Positions 49,737-58,595 of a DNA stretch of 64,000 nucleotides are shown here, one piece after another. A program made the translations under genes and the position numbers. Every line of letters starts with the position of its first letter. The stretch's first letter is position 1. The stretch comes from JANWVO01 sp964458495 (lineage in GTDB: Bacteria; Acidobacteriota; Terriglobia; Bryobacterales; Bryobacteraceae), in assembly GCA_964458495.1 (NCBI GenBank), contig CAYWJB010000001.1, forward strand, positions 248,001-312,000, given 5' to 3'. The notes under the pieces were generated by a model. The model searched no databases. It was not told the origin of the DNA and worked only from the letters and a program-made list of their open reading frames with translations.

Positions 49737-51107
49737 TCAGGATAGCGCAAAAACCGTTTGCGGCCTGAGCAGGTAGGGGGGCACGATGCCGCAGAGGTTC
49801 CCGAGAGGAAGGACATCGTCGTGCACGGGCAGCCCGAGGGCGCCGCGCAGGAACTCGCGCCGCGCCTGGCACCTCTCCATGAGTGCGGGGAAGCGCCGCC
49901 GCAGTTCCGCTTGCATCGCAGCGTCCGCCAACAGATACCCGTCCTCCATCCGCGAAGAGTAAAAAACGGGATGCGAGGGGATCACGTCCGCCTGCATCAC
50001 CATGCCGGTCGCAAGAGGCTCGGTGGAGCCTTTGTAGACGGGCGCGGAAAGCCACTCGTCGAAGTGGATCAGGTGGCCGGGGTTGAGAAAGACGCCGAAC
50101 TTCTCGAACGGCAGCCGCTCATGGACCGCACTCCACAGGTCTCCCCCGGTGGCCCCGATCCGCAGCGCTTCGAACCAGGCCCCCATAGCTTCAAAATAAG
50201 GCCCGGCAAACTCCTCCACGTAACCGTGCGCTTCCACCGGGAGGTCGGCTTCGCTTTCAGCCACCCATCCGCAGCGGCAGCAGTTGGCGCCCCAGTAGCA
50301 GATGCCGCAGGAGAGCCGCCCTCCGCGCACGGCGCGCTCGCCGCAGGCGCTGGCGAGGCTGGCCCTGTTGTTGCCGCACTTCAGCGTCATGTGGCAGCCG
50401 AGCGGCACGCCGTTGTAGCGCGCCTGCTCGAGCAGTTCGTAATCCATCGCGCCGGGTTTCAGCGCGCGAAGGACGCGCTTCATGCCCTCGCTGGCGAGCG
50501 TATGCGTCCACTCGAAAAAGGCGATCTCCTGAGGCGCTGCCTGCTGCCGAAGTTCGATCAGGATCCGCGTGGCATTCATCACGTTCTCGAAGCCGGCCGC
50601 AAAGCGCAGCTCATCGGCGAGAAATGCGGGCAGGTCCAGGCGGTGCGGCGGGGTCAGCGGCTTCCATCCGGCAGCGCCCACGCGAGAGTGCGCATCGATG
50701 CCGCATGCCTTGAGGATTTCCGCAAGCGCCCGCCCGCCTTCGCGCGGTTGATCCGGCAGGGAAAGCTCGGGGTGCCTCTCCAGCAGGACGTCCCCCGCCG
50801 CCACCAGAGGCGCCGCCGGCGCATAGTTCATGCATTCGTTGCCCGCCAGCAAGAGAGGCTTGCCGTCCAGCCCGGCGATCCACAGCGCCTCTTCAAAACG
50901 GGGGTCGAATCCGGTGAGCCATTGCAGGTTGGCGAAGTGCTCGCGGTCCCCGTAGACCACAAAATGGGTAAGCCCCGCTTCCGCCATCCGTGCCCGCAGG
51001 CGCTCGAGCCGGGCGGCATACTCCTCGCGCGAGACCCGCCACGCCGGGGGCTCGGCCTCCAGGCCGAACTCCGGCCACTCCAGTTCGGTCAGCCTGGCTC
51101 TGCGCAC
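49737..51107 (-). CDS. M24 (aminopeptidase P/creatinase)-like protein with altered metal site
   Basis: A 456-residue protein with the two-domain layout of M24 proteins: N-terminal lobe (REEYAARLERLRARMAEAGL, YAPAAP) and a pita-bread C-terminal lobe (about 180-440). One acidic motif remains (SSRMEDGYLL), and a GH..H pattern occurs in NPGHLIHFDEW, but the two metal aspartates are absent; in their place there is a Cys-rich stretch (CGICYWGANCCRCGW; Cys267, 270, 276, 277 and 279, numbered from GTG 51107). Three more Cys lie just before. GTG at 51107 has GGGAGAAG upstream; TTG at 51125 is in frame. Probably not a classical peptidase. It follows the APC permeases at 45 bases. Confidence 0.65.
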   Translation of the reverse strand: MRRARLTELEWPEFGLEAEPPAWRVSREEYAARLERLRARMAEAGLTHFVVYGDREHFANLQWLTGFDPRFEEALWIAGLDGKPLLLAGNECMNYAPAAPLVAAGDVLLERHPELSLPDQPREGGRALAEILKACGIDAHSRVGAAGWKPLTPPHRLDLPAFLADELRFAAGFENVMNATRILIELRQQAAPQEIAFFEWTHTLASEGMKRVLRALKPGAMDYELLEQARYNGVPLGCHMTLKCGNNRASLASACGERAVRGGRLSCGICYWGANCCRCGWVAESEADLPVEAHGYVEEFAGPYFEAMGAWFEALRIGATGGDLWSAVHERLPFEKFGVFLNPGHLIHFDEWLSAPVYKGSTEPLATGMVMQADVIPSHPVFYSSRMEDGYLLADAAMQAELRRRFPALMERCQARREFLRGALGLPVHDDVLPLGNLCGIVPPYLLRPQTVFALS

Positions 51108-51152
51108 GGCTCTTCTCCCGGACAAAACTTGGCAGAAATGTTGACGGCGGCC

Positions 51153-52607
51153 CTAGTTGGGGCGCGCCGCTTCTTCCACGAGACTGCGCTGCAGGTGGCT
51201 CCGGCTGCGGCTGTAGCTGAAGTACACCGCCAGCCCGGCGATCATCCACGCGAAGAAGGCGTATTTCGTGATCCGGTCCAGGCTGAACATCAGCAGCAGG
51301 CAGAACAGCATCCCCAGCACCGGCACCAGCGGCACCAGCGGGGTGCGGAACGGGCGCGGCGTCTCCGGGTGCGTCCGGCGCATGATGATCACGCCTGCGC
51401 ACACCAGCGCGAACGCCCACAACGTGCCCATCGAGGTCAGATTGCCGAGCTGCTGGATCGGCGTGAACGCGCCCAGCGCCGCCACAAAGACCATCAGCAG
51501 CAGGTTGGACTTCCAGGGTGTGGCAAACTTCGCGTGCAGTTCGGAGAACATGCCGGGCAGCAGCCCGTCGCGTGACATGGAGTAGAACACGCGCGACTGC
51601 CCCAGCAGCATCACCAGCATCACCGACGTCAACCCTGCCAGCGATCCCAGCTTCATCAGGAAGCCCAGCCACGGCACGCTCTTCATGCGGTCTACCGCCA
51701 CCGCCAGCGGCGCGGAGACGTTCAGATCCCTGTAATTCACCACGCCGGTGAGCACCGCCGCATAGAGAATGTAGAGAACCGTGCAGATCGCCAGCGAGCC
51801 GACGATGCCGATGGGCATGTCGCGCTTGGGATTTCTCGCTTCCTGCGCCGCCGTCGACACGGCGTCGAACCCGATGTAGGCGAAGAAGATCTGCCCAGCC
51901 GCCGCCAGCACGCCCGTCCAGCCGAAATCGCCGAACTTGCCCGTCGTGTTCTCCGGCAGGAAGGGCTTGTAGTTGTCGTAGTTGATGAAGAAGTAGCCCA
52001 GCCCGATGAACAGCACCACCACGGCGAGCTTCACCGCCACGATCAGCGCGTTGAACCGCGCCGACTCCTGAATGCCGATGATCAGGATCGTCGAAATGAT
52101 CAGAATGATGATCACGCTCGGCAGGTTGATCATCCCGGGCACGGGGTCCCACGGCGAATGGATCAGGCTCTCAGGCAGGTGGATGCCGAACGACTCCAGA
52201 ATCGACACCATGTAGCCGGACCACGACACCGAAACCGTGGCTGCGCCGATGGCGTACTCGAGCACCAGCGCCCAGCCGATGATCCACGCCAGCAGCTCGC
52301 CCATCGTCGCGTAGGCGTAGGTGTAGGCGCTGCCCGCCACCGGGATCATGGTGGCGAACTCGCTGTAGCAGAAGCCCGCGAACGCGCAGGCCACAGCCGC
52401 CAGGATGAAGCTGTAAACTACCGCCGGCCCTGCGTGCTGCGCCGCCGCCACGCCGGTCAGCGAGAAAATGCCGGCGCCGATGATGGCGCCGATGCCCAGC
52501 GCCACCAGCTGCGTCGCCGTCAGCGTGCGCTTGAGCGAATGGCCGTGCGCGTCGGCGCTGGATTCCTTCAGGATCCTCTCCAAAGGCTTGCGGGCGAAGA
52601 GACTCAT
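51153..52607 (-). CDS. APC-family amino acid permease (second of pair)
   Basis: A 484-residue permease with about twelve helices. The first, GIGAIIGAGIFSLTGVAAA, carries the APC substrate-binding GAIIGAGIF motif; later QIFFAYIGFDAVSTAAQEA (partly quoted) is the family helix-6 signature. It belongs to the cationic-amino-acid transporter-like branch by its length and C-terminal extra helices (LVPLVPVLGMLFCLLLMF). Substrate unknown. ATG overlaps the stop of the preceding permease (ATGA at 52604-52607). Third-to-last gene of the dynamin-ThiE-APC-APC run. Confidence 0.9.
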   Translation of the reverse strand: MSLFARKPLERILKESSADAHGHSLKRTLTATQLVALGIGAIIGAGIFSLTGVAAAQHAGPAVVYSFILAAVACAFAGFCYSEFATMIPVAGSAYTYAYATMGELLAWIIGWALVLEYAIGAATVSVSWSGYMVSILESFGIHLPESLIHSPWDPVPGMINLPSVIIILIISTILIIGIQESARFNALIVAVKLAVVVLFIGLGYFFINYDNYKPFLPENTTGKFGDFGWTGVLAAAGQIFFAYIGFDAVSTAAQEARNPKRDMPIGIVGSLAICTVLYILYAAVLTGVVNYRDLNVSAPLAVAVDRMKSVPWLGFLMKLGSLAGLTSVMLVMLLGQSRVFYSMSRDGLLPGMFSELHAKFATPWKSNLLLMVFVAALGAFTPIQQLGNLTSMGTLWAFALVCAGVIIMRRTHPETPRPFRTPLVPLVPVLGMLFCLLLMFSLDRITKYAFFAWMIAGLAVYFSYSRSRSHLQRSLVEEAARPN

Positions 52608-54016
52608 GCCTCGGACCTCGATGTGGATTCGCGCCGCCTCCGCCACGCCAGATACACCGGGATGCCCGTCAGCACGATCAGCAGGCCGGGCCAGGTGTAG
52701 CTGGGCTTGTACAGAAGCAGCATCAGTTCGATGAACGCCGCCACCGCAATGTAGATCGCAGGCAGCAGCGGATAGCCGAACGCGCGGTAGGGCCGCTCGG
52801 CCTCGGGGCGCGTGCGCCGGAGCACGAACAGCCCCGCGATGGTCAGGATGTAGAACAGCAAAACAGCGAAGATAACATAGTCCAGCAGATCGCTGTAGCG
52901 TCCGGTCAGCGTGAGGAACGCCGCCCATGCACCCTGCATCCACAGGCTGTGGTTCGGCGTGTGCGTCTTCCCGTTCACATTCCCGGCGGCGGCGAAGAAC
53001 AGCCCGTCGCGCGCCATCGCATAGTAGACGCGCGCGCCGGCGAAGATCATCCCGTTCAGGCAGCCGAAGGTGGACACCATCACCGCCAGCGCCATCACCT
53101 GCGTGGCCGCGGGCCCCAGAATCCGGGAAATCACGGCCGTAGCCACGCGGTCTTCCGGAGCGCTCTGGATCGATTCCAGAGGCAGAGCCATCAGGTAGAC
53201 GAAGTTGCAGGCAAGATAAATGACCGAGACGACGCCCACGCCCAGCGCCAGCGACAGCGGCAGGTTGCGCTTCGGGTTGCGCACCTCGCCGGCGGTGAAC
53301 GTGACATTGTTCCACGCATCCGAGCTGAACAGCGCCCCCACCATCGCGACCGCCGTCAGCCGCAAGGCGTCCCACGCGCTCCAGGGCACTTCCCAGAACC
53401 GCCCGAAATTTCTCGCCATCGCCTCCGGCTGCCGCCCGAAGAACACGCCCGCCGCAATCAGCCCTGCCAGAGCGCCGATCTTGGCGATCGTGAAGATGTT
53501 CTGGACGCGCGCCCCCGCCTCGATGCCCCTCGTGTTGTGCCACGTCAGCCCCAGGATCAGGGCGATGGCCACCAGCATTTGCGTGTTCACGCCCGCCGGT
53601 CCGATCCGCACCAGCCACGCATCGGCCGACACTGCCGGCACAAACACGCCCAGGAACTTCGCAAACGCCACAGCCACCGCCGCCAGTGTCCCGCACTGGA
53701 TCACCGCGAACAGCGTCCAGCCGTACAGGAAACCCCACAGCGGGCCGAACGCTTCCCTCAGATAGACGTATTGCCCGCCCGCGCGCGGCATCATCGCCGC
53801 CAGTTCCCCATAGCTGAGCGCCGCGATCATCGTCAGCACCGCCGTCGCCGCCCACGTCGCCATCAGCAAGGGGGGCGAGGCCACCTGCCGCGCAATGTCG
53901 GCCGACACGATGAACACGCCGCTGCCGATCATCGACCCCATCACGATGGTCGTCGAGTCCAGCAGCCCCAGCCTTTGTACCAGCCCCGTCTGCGTCACCG
54001 TGTCAGCGCGATCCAT
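52604..54016 (-). CDS. APC-family amino acid permease (first of pair)
   Basis: A 470-residue permease with about twelve helices. The first, STTIVMGSMIGSGVFIVSAD, has the SGVFI signature. It resembles the amino-acid antiporter group (YkbA/SteT-like) more than its partner downstream, so the two are not simple duplicates. Its ATG at 54016 lies inside the end of thiE (22-base overlap) and its stop overlaps the second permease gene, which shows tight translational coupling. Substrate unknown; import of an amino acid, polyamine or thiamine-related precursor could be considered (inference from neighbours). Confidence 0.9.
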   Translation of the reverse strand: MDRADTVTQTGLVQRLGLLDSTTIVMGSMIGSGVFIVSADIARQVASPPLLMATWAATAVLTMIAALSYGELAAMMPRAGGQYVYLREAFGPLWGFLYGWTLFAVIQCGTLAAVAVAFAKFLGVFVPAVSADAWLVRIGPAGVNTQMLVAIALILGLTWHNTRGIEAGARVQNIFTIAKIGALAGLIAAGVFFGRQPEAMARNFGRFWEVPWSAWDALRLTAVAMVGALFSSDAWNNVTFTAGEVRNPKRNLPLSLALGVGVVSVIYLACNFVYLMALPLESIQSAPEDRVATAVISRILGPAATQVMALAVMVSTFGCLNGMIFAGARVYYAMARDGLFFAAAGNVNGKTHTPNHSLWMQGAWAAFLTLTGRYSDLLDYVIFAVLLFYILTIAGLFVLRRTRPEAERPYRAFGYPLLPAIYIAVAAFIELMLLLYKPSYTWPGLLIVLTGIPVYLAWRRRRESTSRSEA

Positions 54017-54639
54017 TCTTCCATGCGCCCCCTGACAGTGGCCTTCGTCATCTCCTCCGGCATCAGATCCCCGATCACGGCGATGGAATCGGCGCCCGCG
54101 CGCAGCACCGCCTGCGCCTGCCCGCGCGTGATGCCGCCGATGGCCACCAGCGGCTTCTCCGTGAGCGCCCGCATCGCCGCCAGACGCGCCAGCCCCAGCG
54201 CCGGATCGGGATTCTCCTTGGAAAACGTCTCAAATACCGGACCAATGGCCAGATAGTCCGCCGGCTCCTCCGCGGCATCGCGCAGCTGCTGCTCGTTGTG
54301 AGTCGAGAAGCCCAGAATGCGCTCTTCGCCCAGCACGCGCCGCGCCAGCCTCGGCGGCAGGTCGTTTTGCCCCAGGTGGACGCCGGCATCGAGCAGCGCC
54401 GCGATGTCGGCGCGGTCGTCGATGATCAGCCGCGCCCCCGCCCTCAGGCAAAGAACAGCCATCGCCGAGGCCGTTTCAAACACGGCCCGCGAGTAATGTT
54501 CCTTGTGCCGCAGCTGCAGGATGCGCGCGCCGCCCTCCAGCAGCGCCTCGGCAAACCACAGCGGGTCCCGGCCCCGCCGCTTCAGCGCGCCAGTGTCCAC
54601 AATCGGATAGACCCTCGGAAGCTCCAGCCTCGCCGTCAA
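53995..54639 (-). CDS. thiE: Thiamine-phosphate synthase
   Basis: A 214-residue TIM barrel joining hydroxymethylpyrimidine diphosphate and thiazole phosphate. Motifs: ILQLRHKEHYS (phosphate/pyrophosphate binding), IIDDRADIAALLDAGVHLGQ, ILGFSTHNE, YLAIGPVFETFSKENPDPA and LVAIGGI. The Asn of the usual VNDR motif is Asp (IDDR). The start is TTG 54639, overlapping the dynamin stop. No other thi gene is nearby, so it is either a lone ThiE or a TenI-like protein. It is enclosed by a GTPase gene and two permeases with overlapping ends. Confidence 0.82.
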   Translation of the reverse strand: MTARLELPRVYPIVDTGALKRRGRDPLWFAEALLEGGARILQLRHKEHYSRAVFETASAMAVLCLRAGARLIIDDRADIAALLDAGVHLGQNDLPPRLARRVLGEERILGFSTHNEQQLRDAAEEPADYLAIGPVFETFSKENPDPALGLARLAAMRALTEKPLVAIGGITRGQAQAVLRAGADSIAVIGDLMPEEMTKATVRGRMEEWIALTR

Positions 54640-56498
54640 GGCTCCAGTCTAGTCGATCCGTTGCGCCGCCGCGAGCCCTCGGGCGGAACCTGCAGCGCCT
54701 CCTCGATCCACGCCAGGTCCCCCCGGATCTCCTCCGCCTGCCCGCTGGCAGTGTGCAGCAGCTGCTCCACCGTGTGGATCAGCGCCTCCAGCCGGCGCAC
54801 CGCCTCGTCCAGCATGGCGCGCAACGCAGCATGGAGCGCGCCCTCCCATTGCGAGACCAGCCGCGCCAGGTTGATCTCCACGGCCCTTTCGATCTTGTGC
54901 CGGAAGTGCCGCCGCACCACCTCCCGGAACACGGCCATCGGGATGGCCCACGAGAGCAACTCCCAGTTCCGGTCGAAGACCCGGCCCACGCGGATGTCCG
55001 GCTCCCGCGGCTCCTGAACCGCGATCTCCATCTCGGAAGTCTTCAGCGGCACGCCCAGCGTCTCCAGCATCCGCTCCGACAGGCGGTTGCGGAAATCTTG
55101 CAGCGACTGCGCCAGTTGCCGGCTCACCCGCTGCACCGGCTCGAGGAACTCCCGCCGGTGGGGGCCGGAGACCGCCATCAGTTCCCTGCGCAACGCCGCT
55201 TCCAGCCATTCCTCGAACCGCTCCATGGCCGTCTGCAGGCCCGAGGTCCACGCCGGGTAGTTCTGTTCGAACTCCTCAAGCAACCGCCTGAGAATTGCGT
55301 TCGCTTCCGGCCTGAGCCGGCTCTCGATGGACGCCCGCGACGTCGCCGCCGCATGCCGCACAATCAGTTCCAGCCCCAGCCGCGTGTCGCTGAGCGTCTC
55401 TTTCTCTCCCAGGACGCGCCGCCGCAGTTCCTCCCGCTCGCTCTCGGCGCGCTCGGCCGCTTTCAGCGCCACCGTGAGGTACTCGGCCGTCTCGCCGGCC
55501 AGCGATTCCACTTTGTGCTCCAGGATCTGCTCCCACTGCGCCACGCTGTCCTGCCGCAAATGGCCGAGCAGTTCGCCCTCGATCCTGTGCCGGCAGGCTT
55601 CGAACCCCGGCTTCGCCGAATACGGGTACACCGGCAACCCGCCCTCCCAGCGCGCCGCCAGTTGCCGCCGCACGAACTCGTCCACCTGCGCCCGGCCTTC
55701 AGGGTCGAGGATATCGATCTTGGTCAGCAGCAGCACGATGCGCGGCGTGTACCTTTCCAGGTCCGCAATCAACTCGATGTCATGCTGCGTCAGCGGCGGA
55801 TCCACGCTCACCGCCACCAGCGCCAGCCCGACGTTGGGCAGCCAGTCGCGCGACGCCTCCGTGTTGTGTTCGAACACGCTCTCCATCCCCGGCGTGTCCA
55901 CGAACCGGATGCCCCGGTAACGCTCCATCTCCGGCAGCCAGACCCGCACCCGCACGACGCCCTTCCGGTTGCCGGGGTTCCGGCTCTCGTCGACATACTC
56001 GCCCAACTCGTCGAGCCGCGCAGGCTCGCGGCGCCCGCCGGCGAATTCGATCTCGGCCCGCTCCGCCTTCCCGTACTCAATCTCCGTGACGACGCTGGTG
56101 ACCGGGATCACGCCCACCGGCAGCAGCGCACGGCCCAGCAGGTCATTGAGAAACGTTGTTTTCCCCGCCTTGAAGCGGCCCAGGATGGCCACATTCACGG
56201 CCCGCTCCGCCGCAAACCGCCGGCAGCTGTCCAGAAACTCGTTCAGCGACTCCAAACCGTACTTGCCGATCAGAGTGGCGGTCTGTTCGAGCAGCCTCCC
56301 GGCCTCTTCGTGCCCGCGCGTGGGTTCCACATCGGCTATGGGATGCATATTCGTCTCCTGACTCTCGCGATCGGGATTGCGCGCAGGAGGGGCCGGGCCG
56401 GAGGATGCGACAGGAGCGTCACTCGCAACGTTCACTTGCGGAGACAGCTCCTCGCCTGGCCGGATGTTCCTGAAGGCGTCCGCCCGTTCCAGATCCAT
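54636..56498 (-). CDS. Dynamin-like large GTPase
   Basis: A 620-residue protein of the bacterial dynamin type. The GTPase domain begins near residue 100: G1 VAILGRFKAGKTTFLNDL, G2 Thr in PVTSVVTEI, G3 FVDTPGMESVF and G4 LLTKIDI, so GTP binding looks intact. The second half is long charged helices (AAERAESEREELRRRVLGEKE; RLSERMLETLG) expected to form the stalk, with hydrophobic helix WELLSWAIPMAVFREVV near residue 535 that may touch membrane. The N-terminal 50 residues are disordered; ATG at 56348, with AGGAGA, is an alternative start removing them. First gene of the run with thiE. Membrane remodelling is the family role. Confidence 0.85.
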   Translation of the reverse strand: MDLERADAFRNIRPGEELSPQVNVASDAPVASSGPAPPARNPDRESQETNMHPIADVEPTRGHEEAGRLLEQTATLIGKYGLESLNEFLDSCRRFAAERAVNVAILGRFKAGKTTFLNDLLGRALLPVGVIPVTSVVTEIEYGKAERAEIEFAGGRREPARLDELGEYVDESRNPGNRKGVVRVRVWLPEMERYRGIRFVDTPGMESVFEHNTEASRDWLPNVGLALVAVSVDPPLTQHDIELIADLERYTPRIVLLLTKIDILDPEGRAQVDEFVRRQLAARWEGGLPVYPYSAKPGFEACRHRIEGELLGHLRQDSVAQWEQILEHKVESLAGETAEYLTVALKAAERAESEREELRRRVLGEKETLSDTRLGLELIVRHAAATSRASIESRLRPEANAILRRLLEEFEQNYPAWTSGLQTAMERFEEWLEAALRRELMAVSGPHRREFLEPVQRVSRQLAQSLQDFRNRLSERMLETLGVPLKTSEMEIAVQEPREPDIRVGRVFDRNWELLSWAIPMAVFREVVRRHFRHKIERAVEINLARLVSQWEGALHAALRAMLDEAVRRLEALIHTVEQLLHTASGQAEEIRGDLAWIEEALQVPPEGSRRRNGSTRLEP

Positions 56499-56630
56499 TG
56501 CCTCGTCCTGCTCGCTTCGCTCCGGCTGGGACGGGAGAAATCGAGTCCCGGCGCCGGGCAATCCGTAGGAGTCATCGGCCGTTGGGAACGGCGGTTCAGG
56601 GCGGACTCCACCGCCACTGCTCTTATTATC

Positions 56631-57101
56631 TCAAGTCCCTGGGGCAAGCGCTTCGGCCCGGATCCGGCGGAGCAGTCCGGGCAGTGCGCGGGCGCACGCC
56701 TCCGACAGCCCGATCCCCGGCTCCAGGCATGCAGGCTCCATGCCGAGCAGGACCACGCGCGGAGGCAGCAGGCCAAGCGTGCGCGCCTGATCGAGCGCTT
56801 CCGCCACGCCGAATTCGTGCAGAGAAACGGGCGCCGCTGCGCCCGCCAGATCGTCCGGCGAGCGGATCTCGAACCGGTACAGATCCCCCGCCTTGCCGCC
56901 GCCGCGCACGGCGTCCACCAGGATCAGCCGCTCATACCCGCCGAGTTCGGGGAGCAGATCCCCCAGCGCTGTTCCTGCGTCCACCGCGTCCGTGCCTTCG
57001 GGGAGGCCCTGTTCCAGCAACTGGCGGACGGCATGCACTCCCAGCCCTTCGTCGCCGAGCAGAATGTTGCCCACGCCGGCGACCAGGGTCCTGCGTCGCA
57101 T
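56631..57101 (-). CDS. [NiFe]-hydrogenase maturation endopeptidase
   Basis: A 156-residue HycI/HybD-family protease that clips the C-terminus of the large subunit after nickel insertion. GVGNILLGDEGLGVHAV is the family start, with metal-binding Glu18; Asp63 in LILVDAVRGGG and His94 in SLHEFGVAEAL are the other nickel ligands by family position. It follows the large-subunit gene by 6 bases, as expected. No other Hyp proteins are in the window. The dynamin gene begins 132 bases further on. Confidence 0.93.
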   Translation of the reverse strand: MRRRTLVAGVGNILLGDEGLGVHAVRQLLEQGLPEGTDAVDAGTALGDLLPELGGYERLILVDAVRGGGKAGDLYRFEIRSPDDLAGAAAPVSLHEFGVAEALDQARTLGLLPPRVVLLGMEPACLEPGIGLSEACARALPGLLRRIRAEALAPGT

Positions 57102-57107
57102 TCGGAC

Positions 57108-58592
57108 TCAGCCGAGCGGCACGGCCGCCAGCAGACGCCCGCGCGGTGTCACCAGGTGGATGGCGCAGGCGATGCAAGGGTCGAAGGAGCGGACGATCCG
57201 CGCCACGGCGAAAGGATTGGCGGGATCCTCAACGGGCGCGCCAACAAGCGCCTCCTCGATGGGCCCGGGTTGCCCCTTGCCGTCATGCGGCGAGGCGTTC
57301 CAGGTAGTAGGGACCACGGCCTGATAGCGCTCGATCTTCTGGTTGCGGATGGAGATCCAGTGGCCCAAAGCGCCGCGTGAGGCGTCCCACAGGCCGATGC
57401 CCGCGGCCGATTCCGGCATTTTGTGCCCCACGGCCACCGGTTCGTCCAGCTTGATTTGGAGCACCCAGTCCGCCATTGCATCGGCCAGCACCTTCGTCTC
57501 CAGCGCCCGCGCCAGGTGCCGGCCCATCACCGAGCAAAGATTCTCGCGCTTGAGCCGCAGTTGGGCCAGCGCCCCGTCGATCGCCTTGGCCAGCGCGGGG
57601 TTTGCGCCGTCGGCCGAATTCACCACAACCCGGGCCAACGGCCCCACCTCGTAAGAGACCCCGTCATAGCGGGGCGCCTTCAGCCAGCTATAGGCGCCCT
57701 CCTTCTTCCGGTCCGGTTCGGTGATCTCTTGCGTGGGATGCGCGGGCGGCCCCTCCTGATACCAGGCGTGCCTGACGTCTTCGGTGATTTTCGCCGGGTC
57801 CACCGGCGCGCGCTTGCCGTCAACAACGCGTCCCATCTGGAAGAACCGGGCCCGCTTCAGCACGTCCGGTTCCGGATCCATGTCGAATGCGCCATAGGAC
57901 AGGAAGCGCCGGCACCCGCGGCCGATTTCCGCATAGTCCCGGTAAACGCTGGCGATCGTCAGAACATCCGGAAGGTAGACGTTGTCGATAAAATCCCGCA
58001 GTTCTTTCAGCCGCCACAGGAACGTGGTCACCTTGTCCACCGCGGGCGTCACGGTCACTCCGCCCGGGACTACCGAGGCGCAGTGTGGCATTTTGCCGGA
58101 AAATACCGCCGACATTTCGTGCGCCTTCAGCCGGATATGCAGAGCCTGAACGTAGTGACCCACAATCTCCTGGCTGACCTTCTCCGGGAGCCTGTAGTCG
58201 GCCTCGAAGCGCGGAGTGAAGGGTGGAAAATCCGGGCCGCGCGCGAAATCGAGCGCCGCCAGATGGTAGAAGTGCAGGATATGTGACTGGATATAGTTCG
58301 CCCCCTGGATCAGATTCCGGATGACGCGCCCGTTGTGGGGCGGCATGATTCCGAGCGCGTTGTCGAGGCACTGCGAACTGGCCAGCGCATGCGCCGTCGG
58401 GCAGACTCCGCAGAAGCGCTGCGTGATCTGCACTGCGTCCAGCGGATCCCGCCCCACAAGGATTTGCTCGAAGCCGCGGTAAAGCGTGCCGGCGCACTTC
58501 GCTTCCACCACCTTGCCGCCGTCCACCATCGCCTCGACGCCCAGGTGCCCTTCGATCCGCGTCAATGGGTCGACCACTACTTTCTGCGGCAT
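57108..58592 (-). CDS. [NiFe]-hydrogenase large subunit
   Basis: A 494-residue catalytic subunit. RIEGHLGVEA (Glu14) and FCGVCPTAHALASS (Cys61, Cys64) form the L1 motif, and SFDPCIACAIH (Cys473, Cys476, His479) forms L2 at the C-terminus; these four Cys bind the Ni-Fe site. Fifteen residues after His479 (LVTPRGRLLAAVPLG) are the peptide removed by the protease encoded next. The sequence has the group-1 periplasmic uptake look. It begins 3 bases after the small subunit. No accessory anchor is encoded nearby. Confidence 0.96.
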   Translation of the reverse strand: MPQKVVVDPLTRIEGHLGVEAMVDGGKVVEAKCAGTLYRGFEQILVGRDPLDAVQITQRFCGVCPTAHALASSQCLDNALGIMPPHNGRVIRNLIQGANYIQSHILHFYHLAALDFARGPDFPPFTPRFEADYRLPEKVSQEIVGHYVQALHIRLKAHEMSAVFSGKMPHCASVVPGGVTVTPAVDKVTTFLWRLKELRDFIDNVYLPDVLTIASVYRDYAEIGRGCRRFLSYGAFDMDPEPDVLKRARFFQMGRVVDGKRAPVDPAKITEDVRHAWYQEGPPAHPTQEITEPDRKKEGAYSWLKAPRYDGVSYEVGPLARVVVNSADGANPALAKAIDGALAQLRLKRENLCSVMGRHLARALETKVLADAMADWVLQIKLDEPVAVGHKMPESAAGIGLWDASRGALGHWISIRNQKIERYQAVVPTTWNASPHDGKGQPGPIEEALVGAPVEDPANPFAVARIVRSFDPCIACAIHLVTPRGRLLAAVPLG

Positions 58593-58595
58593 GGT

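Noticed and set aside
54753..57380. 875-codon open frame on the plus strand
   Set aside because: Antisense to the dynamin GTPase, protease and part of the hydrogenase large subunit; composition is typical of a shadow.
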